Notes: a model not told the origin generated them from the sequence alone. A stretch of DNA of 64,000 bases from Salinibacterium sp. TMP30 (GCF_038397785.1 NZ_CP151642.1:2480001-2544000); one strand, 5' to 3'; shown: positions 9,249 through 17,720, counted from the stretch's first letter. Translations and numbers: made by a program.

Positions 9249-10670
9249 CTAAACGACGTTCGCCAGTTCGCTGCTTGCCGGCGAGAACGGATGCCGCATT
9301 ACCGTCGACCAGGCGGCCGCCAGTGCCGAAACGCCCTGTTCCAATTCTGCGGCATTTCCGCTAAACGGAATGCGCAGGAATCGCTCGAAAGCCCCGTCCA
9401 TGCCAAAGCGTGGACCCGCCGCGATGACGAGACCCTCATTGCGGGCCGCCAATACAAGTTGCGAGCTGACGGGCTGACCGAGCCCCACCCAGGCGGTCAT
9501 TCCGCCGGGGGTGTGCGGCACATGCCAGGCCGGCAGTTGCTCCCGGAGGAGGGTGGTGAGGTGCTCGCGGCCAGCACGAAGTGACATGCGGCGGGCATCC
9601 AAAATCGCAGGGAAATCTTCGAGCACATTGGTGACAACAAGCTGTTCAAGCAATGGTGTGCCGAGGTCACCAGCCGACCGGGCACGGACGAGTTGGCGAA
9701 TAGTGGCATGATCGGCACGAATCCAGCCGGTGCGCAGGCCACCCCACACGGTTTTGCCGACAGATCCTACCGAGATCGCGTTGCCATGAGCGGCAAACGG
9801 TAGCCGATTTCCGGTGCCATCGAGGTCGAGTTCGGCCATCGTTTCGTCAGCGATCACCGCGGTGCCGTGACGCGCGGCGAGCGAGAGCACCTTTGCGCGA
9901 AGTTCGTCGGGCATCGACTGACCCGTGGGGTTGTGAAAGTCGGGCATGAGATACGCGAGCGATGGGCTCGTTCGCTGGATGGCCTGTTCGACGGCGAGCG
10001 CATCCCAGCCCGTCTCCGTCGACACCCCCACCGGCACGAGTCGCGCCCCGGCAGCACGAAGGGCATCGAGAGCGTGCGGGTAGCTCGGGTTCTCCATCAG
10101 TGCGCGGTCGCCACGAGACATGAGCGTGCGCGAGATAAGAGCAATGGCGTGCTGGGCGCCGAGGGTGACCATGATCTGGTCTGGGCTCGTGGGCAGTCCA
10201 CGATCGGCATAGCGCTGGGCGATGGCTTCACGCAGCACCGGGAGGCCGACCGGGTCGAACCCTGACTCCCCTAAGTAAGCCGGTAACTGTTCGGCCGCTC
10301 TCTGGGAGGCCGCAATCACTTCGGGCGCCGCCGCCATCGTCGACTTGCTGAAGTCGAGCATTTGCGGCGCGGCAGTGTCGGGAATCAGCATTGACCGGTG
10401 CGGCAGCTGCGCCACACTCCCCGAACCTCGGGTGCTTTCAACGTAGCCACCCTCGCGCAGTGAGGAGTAGGCAGCGGTCACCGTTGTGCGGCTCACACCG
10501 AGAGCGAGTGCCAGCTCGCGCTCAGCGGGCAAGCGCGTTGAGGTCAGGATGCGGCCATCCATAACCAGGAGACGGATGCGGTCGGCGACAGCAACATACG
10601 CCGACGTGGATGCTGCGGGTCGCCATTCGCCCATCATCACAACCAATGCGCGTGCGGAAAGGCTATTCAT
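9249..10670 (-). CDS. MocR-family (GntR/aminotransferase) regulator, YczR-like
   Basis: A 473-residue fusion of an N-terminal winged helix-turn-helix of the GntR type (RLPAERELALALGVSRTTVTAAY, about residues 45-68) with a C-terminal fold-type I PLP-binding domain (about 110-460). Landmarks include DFHNPTGQ and SVGKTVWGGLRTGW with the candidate PLP lysine. MocR proteins use PLP as a sensor rather than as catalysts. It is transcribed divergently from a yczE-type gene, the classic YczR/YczE arrangement known from Bacillales and actinobacteria, so it probably controls that membrane protein and itself. Its ATG lies six bases after TATTCT, so its own message is probably leaderless. Confidence 0.9.
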   Translation of the reverse strand: MNSLSARALVVMMGEWRPAASTSAYVAVADRIRLLVMDGRILTSTRLPAERELALALGVSRTTVTAAYSSLREGGYVESTRGSGSVAQLPHRSMLIPDTAAPQMLDFSKSTMAAAPEVIAASQRAAEQLPAYLGESGFDPVGLPVLREAIAQRYADRGLPTSPDQIMVTLGAQHAIALISRTLMSRGDRALMENPSYPHALDALRAAGARLVPVGVSTETGWDALAVEQAIQRTSPSLAYLMPDFHNPTGQSMPDELRAKVLSLAARHGTAVIADETMAELDLDGTGNRLPFAAHGNAISVGSVGKTVWGGLRTGWIRADHATIRQLVRARSAGDLGTPLLEQLVVTNVLEDFPAILDARRMSLRAGREHLTTLLREQLPAWHVPHTPGGMTAWVGLGQPVSSQLVLAARNEGLVIAAGPRFGMDGAFERFLRIPFSGNAAELEQGVSALAAAWSTVMRHPFSPASSELANVV

Positions 10671-10676
10671 GATGCC

Positions 10677-10682
10677 AGAATA
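10677..10682 (-). promoter_or_regulatory. leaderless -10 hexamer of the MocR gene
   Basis: TATTCT on the minus strand, then six bases, then the ATG of the regulator gene. Confidence 0.55.
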
Positions 10683-10686
10683 GCCG

Positions 10687-10723
10687 AATTGGCCTCTTGC
10701 TCAGAGTCCAATCAAGTAATTGG
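10687..10723. promoter_or_regulatory. candidate MocR operator between regulator and yczE
   Basis: AATTGG occurs twice in direct orientation (10687-10692 and 10718-10723), and the inverted half CCAAT lies at 10708-10712. MocR regulators typically bind direct and inverted repeats of short half-sites in the divergent promoter region. Position fits; sequence identity with known MocR boxes is not established. Confidence 0.4.
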
Positions 10724-10731
10724 ATACCCTT

Positions 10732-11403
10732 ATGACTCCCCGCCTCATCATGGCTCGCCGCGTGGCCCAGCTCGCCTTTGGGCTCTTTTTCTACGGCTTC
10801 GCCATTGCACTCATGATCCGAGCCGAGATTGGAGTCGCACCATGGGACGTGCTCGGTCAAGGAGTCTCGCTCACGACCGGAATTCCTTTTGGCTTTGTCA
10901 CCAACATCATTGGCCTGATCGTGCTGCTGCTGTGGATACCGATTCGCCAGAAACCCGGCATCGGCACCGTATTTAACGTTGCGCTTGTTGGGCCGAGCGC
11001 CCAAGTTGGACTCTGGATGCTGCCCGAAGTCGAAGGATTGTTCCTGCGTATCCTCCTTTTCATCGCCGGTCTCGCACTCCTCGGCATCGCCACGGGGCTG
11101 TATCTCGGTGCCCGCTTTGGGCCAGGCCCGCGCGATGGCCTGATGACGGGCATCCACCGCAAATTTGGCGGCAAGATTTGGATCGTGCGCAGCAGCATCG
11201 AACTTGTCGTGCTTACCATCGGTGCCGTTCTTGGCGGAAACCTTGGCTGGGGCACTCTCGCCTTCGCCCTGCTGATCGGCCCCATCGTGCACTTCACAAT
11301 TCCGTGGCTCATGGTTCCAGCGGCGATCTCGCGTGATGCGGCTCAGTCGACCTGCCCAGCGGATGCCCCGGGTGAGCACAGCACTAGGGCGGCTGATGCA
11401 TGA
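10732..11403 (+). CDS. YczE-family integral membrane protein
   Basis: A membrane protein of about 223 residues with five hydrophobic segments. It has the family pattern MIRAEIGVAPWDVLGQG in the first loop and a glycine-rich GARFGPGPRDGLMTGIHR loop mid-protein. The start is uncertain: TTG at 10720, ATG at 10732 (chosen) or ATG at 10750. YczE proteins have unknown biochemical function; the gene is normally a target of the neighbouring MocR regulator. The last 61 bases overlap the end of the convergent pseudouridine kinase gene. The C-terminal 25 residues (after WLMVPAAISRDA) look like a non-conserved extension. Confidence 0.85.
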   Translation: MTPRLIMARRVAQLAFGLFFYGFAIALMIRAEIGVAPWDVLGQGVSLTTGIPFGFVTNIIGLIVLLLWIPIRQKPGIGTVFNVALVGPSAQVGLWMLPEVEGLFLRILLFIAGLALLGIATGLYLGARFGPGPRDGLMTGIHRKFGGKIWIVRSSIELVVLTIGAVLGGNLGWGTLAFALLIGPIVHFTIPWLMVPAAISRDAAQSTCPADAPGEHSTRAADA

Positions 11404-12224
11404 CCGCCGACGCACGCGTGCCGCAGGTCATGAGTCGTGAGGAACGTGCTGAGAAATCCTGCGGCGAATGCGTCACCGGCGCCTGTGAGATCACGCACCT
11501 CTGGAACGGGCGGCACGGGAACCACTAACCGTTCTTCCCCCGGCCGGTGCACGACGGTCGGGTCGGCGCCTGCTTTGGTTACCATGACGGTGTTGGGTAG
11601 CTGGCTCGCGTGAGGGCCGGGTTGGCCGTCGACGGTGACCCCGAGGAACGCCATTTCGCTCTCATTTCCGATAAGGAAATCCGGGCGCAGCGCCGCCATC
11701 AGCTCGAGAAAACGTTCGACCCCATACTGGGCGAGCATGCCGATGGATGAGGCGTCGATGGAAACCAAAATACCCTTCTCTTTGGCGCGGCGGATCACAT
11801 CGATCGTGGTGCTCCCCACCGGATCTCCGCTGAAGGAGTATGCCGGCACATGAAGAAGCTCAAGCCCGTCCAACCATTCGTCGGGAACCTCATCGAGCAG
11901 CTTTGCCGCTCCCCGGTTGGGCAGCATGCTCCGTTCGCCCGTCTGGTCAATCAGGATGACGATGGTTCCGGTGACATGCTTGCGCTGCACGCGAACGTCG
12001 ACGCCGTCCGCCTCCAGATCGTGCACCAGCGAGTCACCGAGATGATCGTTCCCTACACATCCGATGAACCGGGTGGGGCCGAGTCGAGCGGCGAAGCTAG
12101 CCACATTCGCTGCGCTGCCTCCCCGGGTGTGGAAGATTTCGACTTCCGTGTCTGTCCCCTGTCTGAGAGGCTCAGCCAACCAGACGATTACGTCCTCGAC
12201 AAGATCTCCGACTATTCCCAGCAT
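11343..12224 (-). CDS. psuK: PfkB-family sugar kinase, probable pseudouridine kinase
   Basis: A 293-residue ribokinase-like kinase. It shows the N-terminal substrate motif RGGSAANVASFAARLG (about residues 35-50) and the C-terminal PfkB signature DLTGAGDAFAAGF with the catalytic Asp. The assignment to pseudouridine rests on context: it starts 15 bases after the pseudouridine-5'-phosphate glycosidase gene. Known chemistry: the kinase makes pseudouridine 5'-phosphate, which the glycosidase splits to uracil and ribose 5-phosphate. Other PfkB substrates cannot be excluded from sequence alone. Confidence 0.82.
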   Translation of the reverse strand: MLGIVGDLVEDVIVWLAEPLRQGTDTEVEIFHTRGGSAANVASFAARLGPTRFIGCVGNDHLGDSLVHDLEADGVDVRVQRKHVTGTIVILIDQTGERSMLPNRGAAKLLDEVPDEWLDGLELLHVPAYSFSGDPVGSTTIDVIRRAKEKGILVSIDASSIGMLAQYGVERFLELMAALRPDFLIGNESEMAFLGVTVDGQPGPHASQLPNTVMVTKAGADPTVVHRPGEERLVVPVPPVPEVRDLTGAGDAFAAGFLSTFLTTHDLRHACVGGHASAALVLCSPGASAGQVD

Positions 12225-12239
12225 GACGGTGTCTCGCCG

Positions 12240-13151
12240 TCAGCGGGTCAGCGCCGCGGCGACGAGACCACCGAGGGCGACGTTGCCGCGGTAGACCTCA
12301 ACGTTGACGTCCAAACTGAGGCCGTTTGTGTCGCGCTGGATGAAGTCCAACAGAAACGGAGTTGACGCATTTCCGCTGATGCCCTGCTTCTCAGCTTCGG
12401 CCCAAGCACGCGTGAGGATGTCGTCGAGCTGTTCCGGCGGAAGCTGCTTGTCGGAAGCGACCGGGTTCGCGAGCAGTACCGACTGCGGAAGGCCAAGGTC
12501 ATCACGAGCCTTGACGATCGCGGCGACCTCGTCGGGAGTGTCAACGGAGTAACCAATGGTGAAGCCTGAGTCAGTGACGTAGAAGCCCGGGTAGTGGGTG
12601 GTGCCGTAGCCAATGACCGGGATGTTCAGGGTCTCGAAACGCTCAAGGGTGGCCGGAATATCGAGAATGGACTTAACGCCAGCGCTGATCACGAGAATCG
12701 GAATTTGGGCCAGGGTGGTCAGATCCGCTGACTCGTCGAAGGTTTCGGCCGCACCGTGGTGCACGCCGCCGAGGCCGCCGGTAGAAAAAACCCTGATGCC
12801 AGCGTGGTGGGCAAGAAAAGCAGTCGCCGCGACCGTCGTGCCGCCGTGCTTGCGTAGTGCGCACACAACGGGCAGGTCGCGGAGGCTGACCTTGGCGATG
12901 TCATCCGTGTGGGAAAGCGTCGTAATCTGCTCGGTGCTGAGGCCCACGGTCGGAACGCCGTTGAACACACCAATGGTGGCGGGTGTGACGCCCTGAGCCC
13001 GAAGACCAGCCTCTGCCTCAAGTGCGACCTCAAGGTTGCGAGGGCGAGGAAGTCCGTGGGTAAAAATGGTGGACTCGAGTGCGACGACGGGTCGGTTGTC
13101 GCGGACAGCGTCCTGAACTTCTTGGGCAACATGGATGACGGGGTGCGACAT
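12240..13151 (-). CDS. psuG: pseudouridine-5'-phosphate glycosidase
   Basis: A 303-residue enzyme that breaks the C-C glycosidic bond of pseudouridine 5'-phosphate. Characteristic stretches are VALESTIFTHGLPRPRN near the N-terminus, ATIGVFNGVPTVGL, FSTGGLGGVHHGA, VISAGVKSILDIPATLE (the Lys is the Schiff-base candidate), VIGYGT and LLANPVASDKQLP. A longer open frame continues upstream, but the ATG at 13151 (MSHPVIHVAQ) matches the family N-terminus and has a GAGAGA purine run before it. The kinase gene follows in the same operon. Confidence 0.93.
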   Translation of the reverse strand: MSHPVIHVAQEVQDAVRDNRPVVALESTIFTHGLPRPRNLEVALEAEAGLRAQGVTPATIGVFNGVPTVGLSTEQITTLSHTDDIAKVSLRDLPVVCALRKHGGTTVAATAFLAHHAGIRVFSTGGLGGVHHGAAETFDESADLTTLAQIPILVISAGVKSILDIPATLERFETLNIPVIGYGTTHYPGFYVTDSGFTIGYSVDTPDEVAAIVKARDDLGLPQSVLLANPVASDKQLPPEQLDDILTRAWAEAEKQGISGNASTPFLLDFIQRDTNGLSLDVNVEVYRGNVALGGLVAAALTR

Positions 13152-13164
13152 GGCCGATCTCTCT

Positions 13165-13806
13165 CTATTCGCTGAACTGCACTGGCACGTAGACATCCTG
13201 CACACGATCGTTGAGGGCGGTGTGGTCGTTACGGGTATAGATTCCGCACGCATTCGTGATGCAGTCAGCATCTTCGCCCAGCGGGTCGCCCAGCTCGAGG
13301 TACGCCGTGAAAGCACCCGCGGACGCGTCGTCATAGCTGCGAGCGCCAAACAGCCGCCACGCCCAGTCGGCATTGATCCAATTGCTCGGAGCCCACTGCA
13401 CAGTGCCGGCGGTGACGTCTTCCTGTTGTTGACTGGGAACGCCGCCAATACACGGGCCAGGCTTGTCAGCGGCAGTCTCGGGGATGACACACACGGCAAC
13501 GTAGACGCCCTGCGAGCCGTCATACCCGGTGCCACTCACGACAACACGTTCACCACGAACGAGAGCGTCGGTTTCGATCGGTTCGCCGTTTTCGCCCGCA
13601 ACGCTGAGCGTTCGCGTTCGCCCGTCGTCACCCGCCGCCGACACCGAGAGCGGCCACTCTTCCTCAGTTTGTTGCTGGTTCGACTGCCCGGCACTCTCAT
13701 GCGTGAGAATCGGAACCACGATGATGGCAACCGGCACGAGAAGAACCACAACAACAACCAGTACGATCCACGGCCACAGGCGGCGGCGTGACCTGGTGCG
13801 GGGCAT
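13165..13806 (-). CDS. membrane-anchored extracytoplasmic protein of unknown function
   Basis: A 213-residue protein with a basic N-terminus (MPRTRSRRR), one hydrophobic helix (about residues 11-33) and an exported domain with four cysteines. The domain contains VVVSGTGYDGSQGVYVAVC and ends with CGIYTRNDHTALNDR and VYVPVQF, a layout like the small Ig-like domains of actinobacterial surface proteins. I do not recognise a specific function. The ATG follows TAGACT by six bases. The gene lies 14 bases upstream of psuG on the same strand, so it could share a transcript with it. Confidence 0.7.
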   Translation of the reverse strand: MPRTRSRRRLWPWIVLVVVVVLLVPVAIIVVPILTHESAGQSNQQQTEEEWPLSVSAAGDDGRTRTLSVAGENGEPIETDALVRGERVVVSGTGYDGSQGVYVAVCVIPETAADKPGPCIGGVPSQQQEDVTAGTVQWAPSNWINADWAWRLFGARSYDDASAGAFTAYLELGDPLGEDADCITNACGIYTRNDHTALNDRVQDVYVPVQFSE

Positions 13807-13812
13807 GGGCCA

Positions 13813-13818
13813 AGTCTA
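13813..13818 (-). promoter_or_regulatory. leaderless -10 hexamer of the membrane-anchored protein gene
   Basis: TAGACT on the minus strand, then six bases, then ATG. Confidence 0.5.
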
Positions 13819-13904
13819 AGGCCGCAATACTCCGCGACAGGGGGTCGTCTTGTCATAAGGTGACAGTGCGGGCCAACCGCCACGAACCACCGAAAGGGCA
13901 CGCA

Positions 13905-14336
13905 ATGATTCGGGACCTTGCTGCTGTTGCCGTTGGCGGCGCACTCGGCACGGGATTGCGCTTCGCCCTCGATCTTGCGTTCGCAACCGGCGACGGCCTA
14001 TTTCCTGTCTCGACCCTCCTCGCCAACATTCTGGGAAGCTTCATGCTCGCGCTCATCGTTGCCGAACTGTGGGAGCGATCACCCTCCTGGGTGCGTGCCG
14101 GCCTCGGCGCAGGATTGCTCGGCTCGTTCACCACATTCTCGGCACTAGCCATCGCCGTCGTGCACCTGACCGGGGTTGACCAGTGGGTGCTCGCCGTCAT
14201 CTACTTGGCCGCAACGATGGTGCTGGGGCTTGCCGCCGCAGCCTTTGGGCTGTGGCTGGGTTCGCGCCGTGCTCGCCGGTTGGGCGCCGCCGAACTCGAC
14301 AGCGACACGGTGCAAGAAGAAATGATGACCGAATGA
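13905..14336 (+). CDS. crcB: fluoride channel subunit (Fluc/CrcB), first of pair
   Basis: A 143-residue four-helix protein of the Fluc family, which exports fluoride as antiparallel dimers. It shows VGGALGTGLRFALD, LLANILGSFMLAL with the conserved Asn, and GLLGSFTTFSALA with the TTFS pore motif. The start was chosen at the ATG preceded by GAAAGGG. Its stop overlaps the ATG of a second crcB gene by four bases; such pairs form heterodimeric channels in several Gram-positives. The cytoplasmic tail after the last helix is longer than in the partner. Confidence 0.93.
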   Translation: MIRDLAAVAVGGALGTGLRFALDLAFATGDGLFPVSTLLANILGSFMLALIVAELWERSPSWVRAGLGAGLLGSFTTFSALAIAVVHLTGVDQWVLAVIYLAATMVLGLAAAAFGLWLGSRRARRLGAAELDSDTVQEEMMTE

Positions 14337-14710
14337 CCGGCGGAGTAGTCGCAGCAATCCTTATCGCTGGTGCGGCCGGCTCAATCCTGCGATACCTGAC
14401 CACACGCGCTTTTGCCTCCACAACGCAATTCCCGTGGGCCGTGCTCGTTGTCAACGCAATCGGGTCAGCGCTCGGCGGCATGCTTGCCGGGCTGGCGCAC
14501 ATCGGAACCATCGACCCGAACCTCGAAGTCATACTGCTCACCGGGCTTTGTGGCGGACTCACCACCTTCAGCACCCTCAGCGTCGAGACGATTCAACTCG
14601 CGACGCTCAAGCGAGTTCGCGTAGCGCTGCTCAACGTCGCAGCCAACCTGATCGTGGGTATTGGTGCTGCGGCAGCAACCTACTTCTGGTTGATTGCTCT
14701 CGCGACTTAA
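14333..14710 (+). CDS. crcB: fluoride channel subunit (Fluc/CrcB), second of pair
   Basis: A 125-residue Fluc family protein with AGAAGSILRYLTTR, VNAIGSALGGML and GLCGGLTTFSTLSVE, including the conserved GxxGxxxRY and TTFSTL motifs. The first subunit has Phe where this one has the consensus Tyr (LRF versus LRY), consistent with specialised heterodimer partners. Translation is coupled to the upstream gene through ATGA. Confidence 0.93.
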   Translation: MTGGVVAAILIAGAAGSILRYLTTRAFASTTQFPWAVLVVNAIGSALGGMLAGLAHIGTIDPNLEVILLTGLCGGLTTFSTLSVETIQLATLKRVRVALLNVAANLIVGIGAAAATYFWLIALAT

Positions 14711-14791
14711 CTGCTCGACTCTGGGTGTCAAGCACCGGAACCGAGAAGCTAACGCCAGCACCGAGCCCGAACACCGCGGTGAGTGCGGCCG

Positions 14792-15907
14792 CTAGTGCTT
14801 CATCGCCTGAATCTTGCTGAGGGTCGCGATGACCTGTCGGGCGATCATCCGCCCCGCTCGGTTTGCACCGATTGTGGATGCCTGGGGTCCATAGCCGGCA
14901 AAGAACACTCGGGGATCTTTCCACGCGACTCCCTGCCCCACCGAAACACCGCCCTCTTTCTCGCGCAGCTTCAACGGGGCAAGGTGGCGAAGTTCTGGGC
15001 GGAATCCTGTTGACCAGATGATGACATCCGCCTGCTGGAAGGCACCGTCTTTCCAGCGCACCCCATCGGGCTCAATGCTGGAGAACATTGGGCGTGGAGT
15101 GAGCACGCCCCTTTCGATACCGGCTTGAATCCGTCTGGTGCGGGGCACGCCGGTGCCACTGACAATACTGGGAAGCGCTCGACCCGCGCGTGCCGCCTCA
15201 TCTTGGATCTGTACTGCTTCTTTGCGCGCCTCAAGGTTGAGTCCACCATCTTCGAGAAAATCTATGGGGCGTCGGCTTACCCAAGTGAGATTCTTTGCCA
15301 AGTTTTCGAGTTCGAGCAAGAAGCCAATCGCTGAGGTTCCGCCCCCGACCACAACAACACTCTGGTCGGTGAATTCGCGCGCGCTCTTGTATTCGCTCGT
15401 ATGGAGGTGCCGACCCTCGAATGATTTGAGCCCCGGGTACCAGGGGATAAATGGTGCGCCCCAGGTGCCAGTCGCGTTGACGACCGTTGTGGTGCTGACA
15501 GTTTTGGTTTCTTCACCATCGAGAGTGAAGATGACATTGAGGTGGTCGCCGTCGTTTTCCACAGAAATTACGTCAGCGTTGCGAACGACATGGAAGTTGT
15601 AGTGCTTCTCGTATTCGCGGTAGTAGTCCGAGACCACTTTTTTTGCCGGCATGTGTTTGTCGGCGGTGTCAAAACTCAAACCCAACTCGTCGAGTCCCGG
15701 CAGATCGTTGATGCGGTGGGCTGATCCGATGCGCAAAGCTTCCCAACGGAACTGCCACGCACCGCCCGCATCGGGGCCCCGGTCGAGCACAACAAAGTCG
15801 TTGCCAGGATCAAGCCCGAGTCGGCGCAAGTAGTAGGCAACAGAGAGGCCCGCTTGCCCAGCACCAATGACGACAACAGAGGTGTCGGTGTCGGTAGTGG
15901 ATGTCAC
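14792..15907 (-). CDS. FAD/NAD(P)-dependent flavoprotein monooxygenase, CzcO-like
   Basis: A 371-residue flavoprotein. The N-terminal FAD site VVVIGAGQAGLSVAYYLRRLG is a GxGxxG Rossmann motif; a second GGGTSA motif near residue 190 is the NADPH site; and an ATG-type motif near VVNATGTWGAP and a final IIWSTGFRPE match the flavin monooxygenase and CzcO group. Substrate unknown. GTG start six bases after TAACGT. It is convergent with the crcB pair, with 81 bases between them. Confidence 0.88.
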   Translation of the reverse strand: MTSTTDTDTSVVVIGAGQAGLSVAYYLRRLGLDPGNDFVVLDRGPDAGGAWQFRWEALRIGSAHRINDLPGLDELGLSFDTADKHMPAKKVVSDYYREYEKHYNFHVVRNADVISVENDGDHLNVIFTLDGEETKTVSTTTVVNATGTWGAPFIPWYPGLKSFEGRHLHTSEYKSAREFTDQSVVVVGGGTSAIGFLLELENLAKNLTWVSRRPIDFLEDGGLNLEARKEAVQIQDEAARAGRALPSIVSGTGVPRTRRIQAGIERGVLTPRPMFSSIEPDGVRWKDGAFQQADVIIWSTGFRPELRHLAPLKLREKEGGVSVGQGVAWKDPRVFFAGYGPQASTIGANRAGRMIARQVIATLSKIQAMKH

Positions 15908-15913
15908 GGGCTA

Positions 15914-15919
15914 ACGTTA
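15914..15919 (-). promoter_or_regulatory. leaderless -10 hexamer of the flavoprotein gene
   Basis: TAACGT on the minus strand, then six bases, then GTG. Confidence 0.5.
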
Positions 15920-16062
15920 CCCGCCCTAGGCCACCCTGTGCATGGCCCACAAAGAGATAGGTAACCCTCGTGCTAAACTGTGGTTTAGTTTTCATCCATC
16001 CCTGTTCGCTCGTTCGCTGACCACCGTCGGTGCACCGGGACAGAAGCATGAGGGGGTCTCGC

Positions 16063-16284
16063 ATGGGACGCGGCCGTCAGAAGGCAAAGCACACCAAAGT
16101 CGCACGGGATTTGAAGTACTTCAGCCCAGACACGAACTATGGCGCGCTTGCTCGAGAATTGAGTGGGTCAGATAGCACCGCTCCTGTCTCCGAAGATAGC
16201 GAAAAGTGGCCAGAATACTCCGCAGGAGATACCTCCAGCGATGAGTACGAAGCCGAAGACGACGAGGAAACTCGCAGCGCCTAA
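16063..16284 (+). CDS. DUF3073 family protein
   Basis: A 73-residue protein starting MGRGRQKAKHTKVARDLKYF and ending in an acidic tail (SSDEYEAEDDEE), as in the actinobacterial DUF3073 family. The basic head and acidic tail suggest nucleic-acid or ribosome association, but the function is unknown. AGGGGG lies six bases before the ATG. In mycobacteria a DUF3073 gene also lies next to purM, so the neighbourhood is conserved. A perfect inverted repeat CTAAAC-TGTG-GTTTAG (15973-15988) lies in the upstream region and may be regulatory. Confidence 0.88.
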   Translation: MGRGRQKAKHTKVARDLKYFSPDTNYGALARELSGSDSTAPVSEDSEKWPEYSAGDTSSDEYEAEDDEETRSA

Positions 16285-16303
16285 CAGCCGTCTTCACTAA
16301 GCA

Positions 16304-16367
16304 CAGAGATTTATCAGTACAGAAATTTATTAGTACAGAGATTTATCAGCATAGAAATCTGACAGAA
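16304..16367. repeat. 16-bp tandem repeat, four copies
   Basis: Units at 16304-16319, 16320-16335, 16336-16351 and 16352-16367 follow the consensus CAGARATTTATYAGTA. The first three are near-identical; the fourth is degenerate in its second half. The array is AT-rich and sits between the DUF3073 stop codon and its terminator. Confidence 0.85.
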
Positions 16368-16371
16368 ACGA

Positions 16372-16413
16372 CGAGCACCTAACCCCCAACTGGGGCCGGG
16401 CGCTCGCCTTTTT
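16372..16413 (+). terminator. intrinsic terminator after the DUF3073 gene
   Basis: CGAGC (16372-16376) pairs with GCTCG (16402-16406), with an inner CCCC-AACT-GGGG hairpin, followed by CCTTTTT. The orientation serves the DUF3073 transcript. Confidence 0.75.
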
Positions 16414-16457
16414 CTCGCCCGAGAGCGTGCATCAGAGCAGCGCATGAAGCTGCGCGG

Positions 16458-17720
16458 CTAGCCTTCGCGCGCCCAACTCACGAGCGTCGGCACAACATCT
16501 TCGGCGAAGCGCTCGTAGTCGTCTGGGCTGTTGTAGGCGTGCGCGGCGAGCCGGAGGTAGCCGGTGTCGCGCCAATTCGTCACTTGAGTTTCGAATCCCA
16601 GTTCGTCACTGATTCGTTGACGCACGATTTGCGCATCGGGGCCGGTGGCACCCAGCGTGCCGGGCAACCTCAGCAGACGCATACCGGGAGCCGGCATGCC
16701 GACATCCACTCGTGACTCCTCGCCCGAAGCGGTATCGAGCGCGTCGGCAACGATCGGGGTGGCATAGTCGAGCAGCGACCCAATGTACGAACGAATGGAG
16801 TCCCAGCCAATGCGCTCATCGAGCCCCCTGATGGAATCGACGCTCGCTAGGTAGGGCGTGTAGTCGATCGTGCCCTGGTGGTCGAAGCGGCCGGGGAACG
16901 GTTCATCCATTCCCCACGAGTCGATAACCGGGTAGAGATTCTTCGCGAATTTCTTCTCCGCCACCAACACTGCTGTGCCGCGGAAGCCGCACGCGAACTT
17001 GTGTATGTTGCCCACCCACGCGGATGCAGCAACACCTTCTGCAGGTCGGTGCTGCACGCCGGGGGCGTGGGCGGCATCCACGAGCAGGGGCACTCCGTGC
17101 TGCTGGGCGAGTTCGGCGAGCGCCGCCGCCGGAAACTCGCGCGCGGTCGGAGAACTTGAGGCGTCAATGACGAGGCCGGCCGGTTTTTTGGCCAGGGCTT
17201 TGCCAAACACGGTGAGGATCTCATCCGCAGTTGCGTCAAGTTCGATGCGCACCGTGCGCACCTTGGCACCGCGCTGGCGGGCTTCACGTCGCGCGGAGAA
17301 AGCGACGGCGCCGTACGCGTGGTCGGTGATGATTATCTCGTCACCAGCCCCTAAACCGAGTGCGCGAATCGACGCCGTCATTCCGGCACTGGCGTTGGGG
17401 ACGAAACCGAACTGGTCGGCATCCACACCAATGAAATCGGCAAGGTCGGCTCGGGCCTGCGCGACGCGGGCTGGTGCCGACATGAACCAGCGTTGAGGGG
17501 CGCTCTCAGCTTCTTGCAGGTAGGCCATGCGGCGGAGCTGGGCAAAGACGGGCACTGCCCCGAACGAGCCGTGATTGATGTGACGCCACCGCGAGTTAAG
17601 ACTCCAGAGTGCTGCGGCGGGCGAGCCGTCGTGTGCCTCAAGTGGTTCAGGGCGCACGGTCTTTGCTGGCGCGGGGCCAGTCTCGGCAGTGTCGGGTTGC
17701 TTAGTTGCCATAGCGCCCAT
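16458..17720 (-). CDS. class V PLP-dependent aminotransferase (isopenicillin-N epimerase-like)
   Basis: A PLP enzyme of about 420 residues from the class V fold, the group that includes cysteine desulfurases, kynureninase-like and isopenicillin-N-epimerase-like proteins. Visible motifs are HGSFGAVP near the N-terminus, LLVDAAHAPG with the cofactor Asp, and VGNIHKFACGFRGTAVL with the likely PLP lysine. The reaction is not determined. Two ATGs are possible, at 17720 and 17711; either overlaps the end of purM (by 20 or 11 bases), so it is probably co-transcribed with purM. The first 35 residues look disordered. Confidence 0.85.
   Translation of the reverse strand: MGAMATKQPDTAETGPAPAKTVRPEPLEAHDGSPAAALWSLNSRWRHINHGSFGAVPVFAQLRRMAYLQEAESAPQRWFMSAPARVAQARADLADFIGVDADQFGFVPNASAGMTASIRALGLGAGDEIIITDHAYGAVAFSARREARQRGAKVRTVRIELDATADEILTVFGKALAKKPAGLVIDASSSPTAREFPAAALAELAQQHGVPLLVDAAHAPGVQHRPAEGVAASAWVGNIHKFACGFRGTAVLVAEKKFAKNLYPVIDSWGMDEPFPGRFDHQGTIDYTPYLASVDSIRGLDERIGWDSIRSYIGSLLDYATPIVADALDTASGEESRVDVGMPAPGMRLLRLPGTLGATGPDAQIVRQRISDELGFETQVTNWRDTGYLRLAAHAYNSPDDYERFAEDVVPTLVSWAREG

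Noticed and set aside
13152-13535. N-terminal extension of psuG to 13535
   Set aside because: It overlaps the membrane-anchored protein gene in another frame, and the psuG family N-terminus begins at the ATG at 13151.
13807-13904. Fluoride riboswitch upstream of the crcB pair
   Set aside because: The 98-bp gap lacks the GGNGAUGG and UGAUGGCCUAC-type conserved parts; only an isolated ACCGCC is present.
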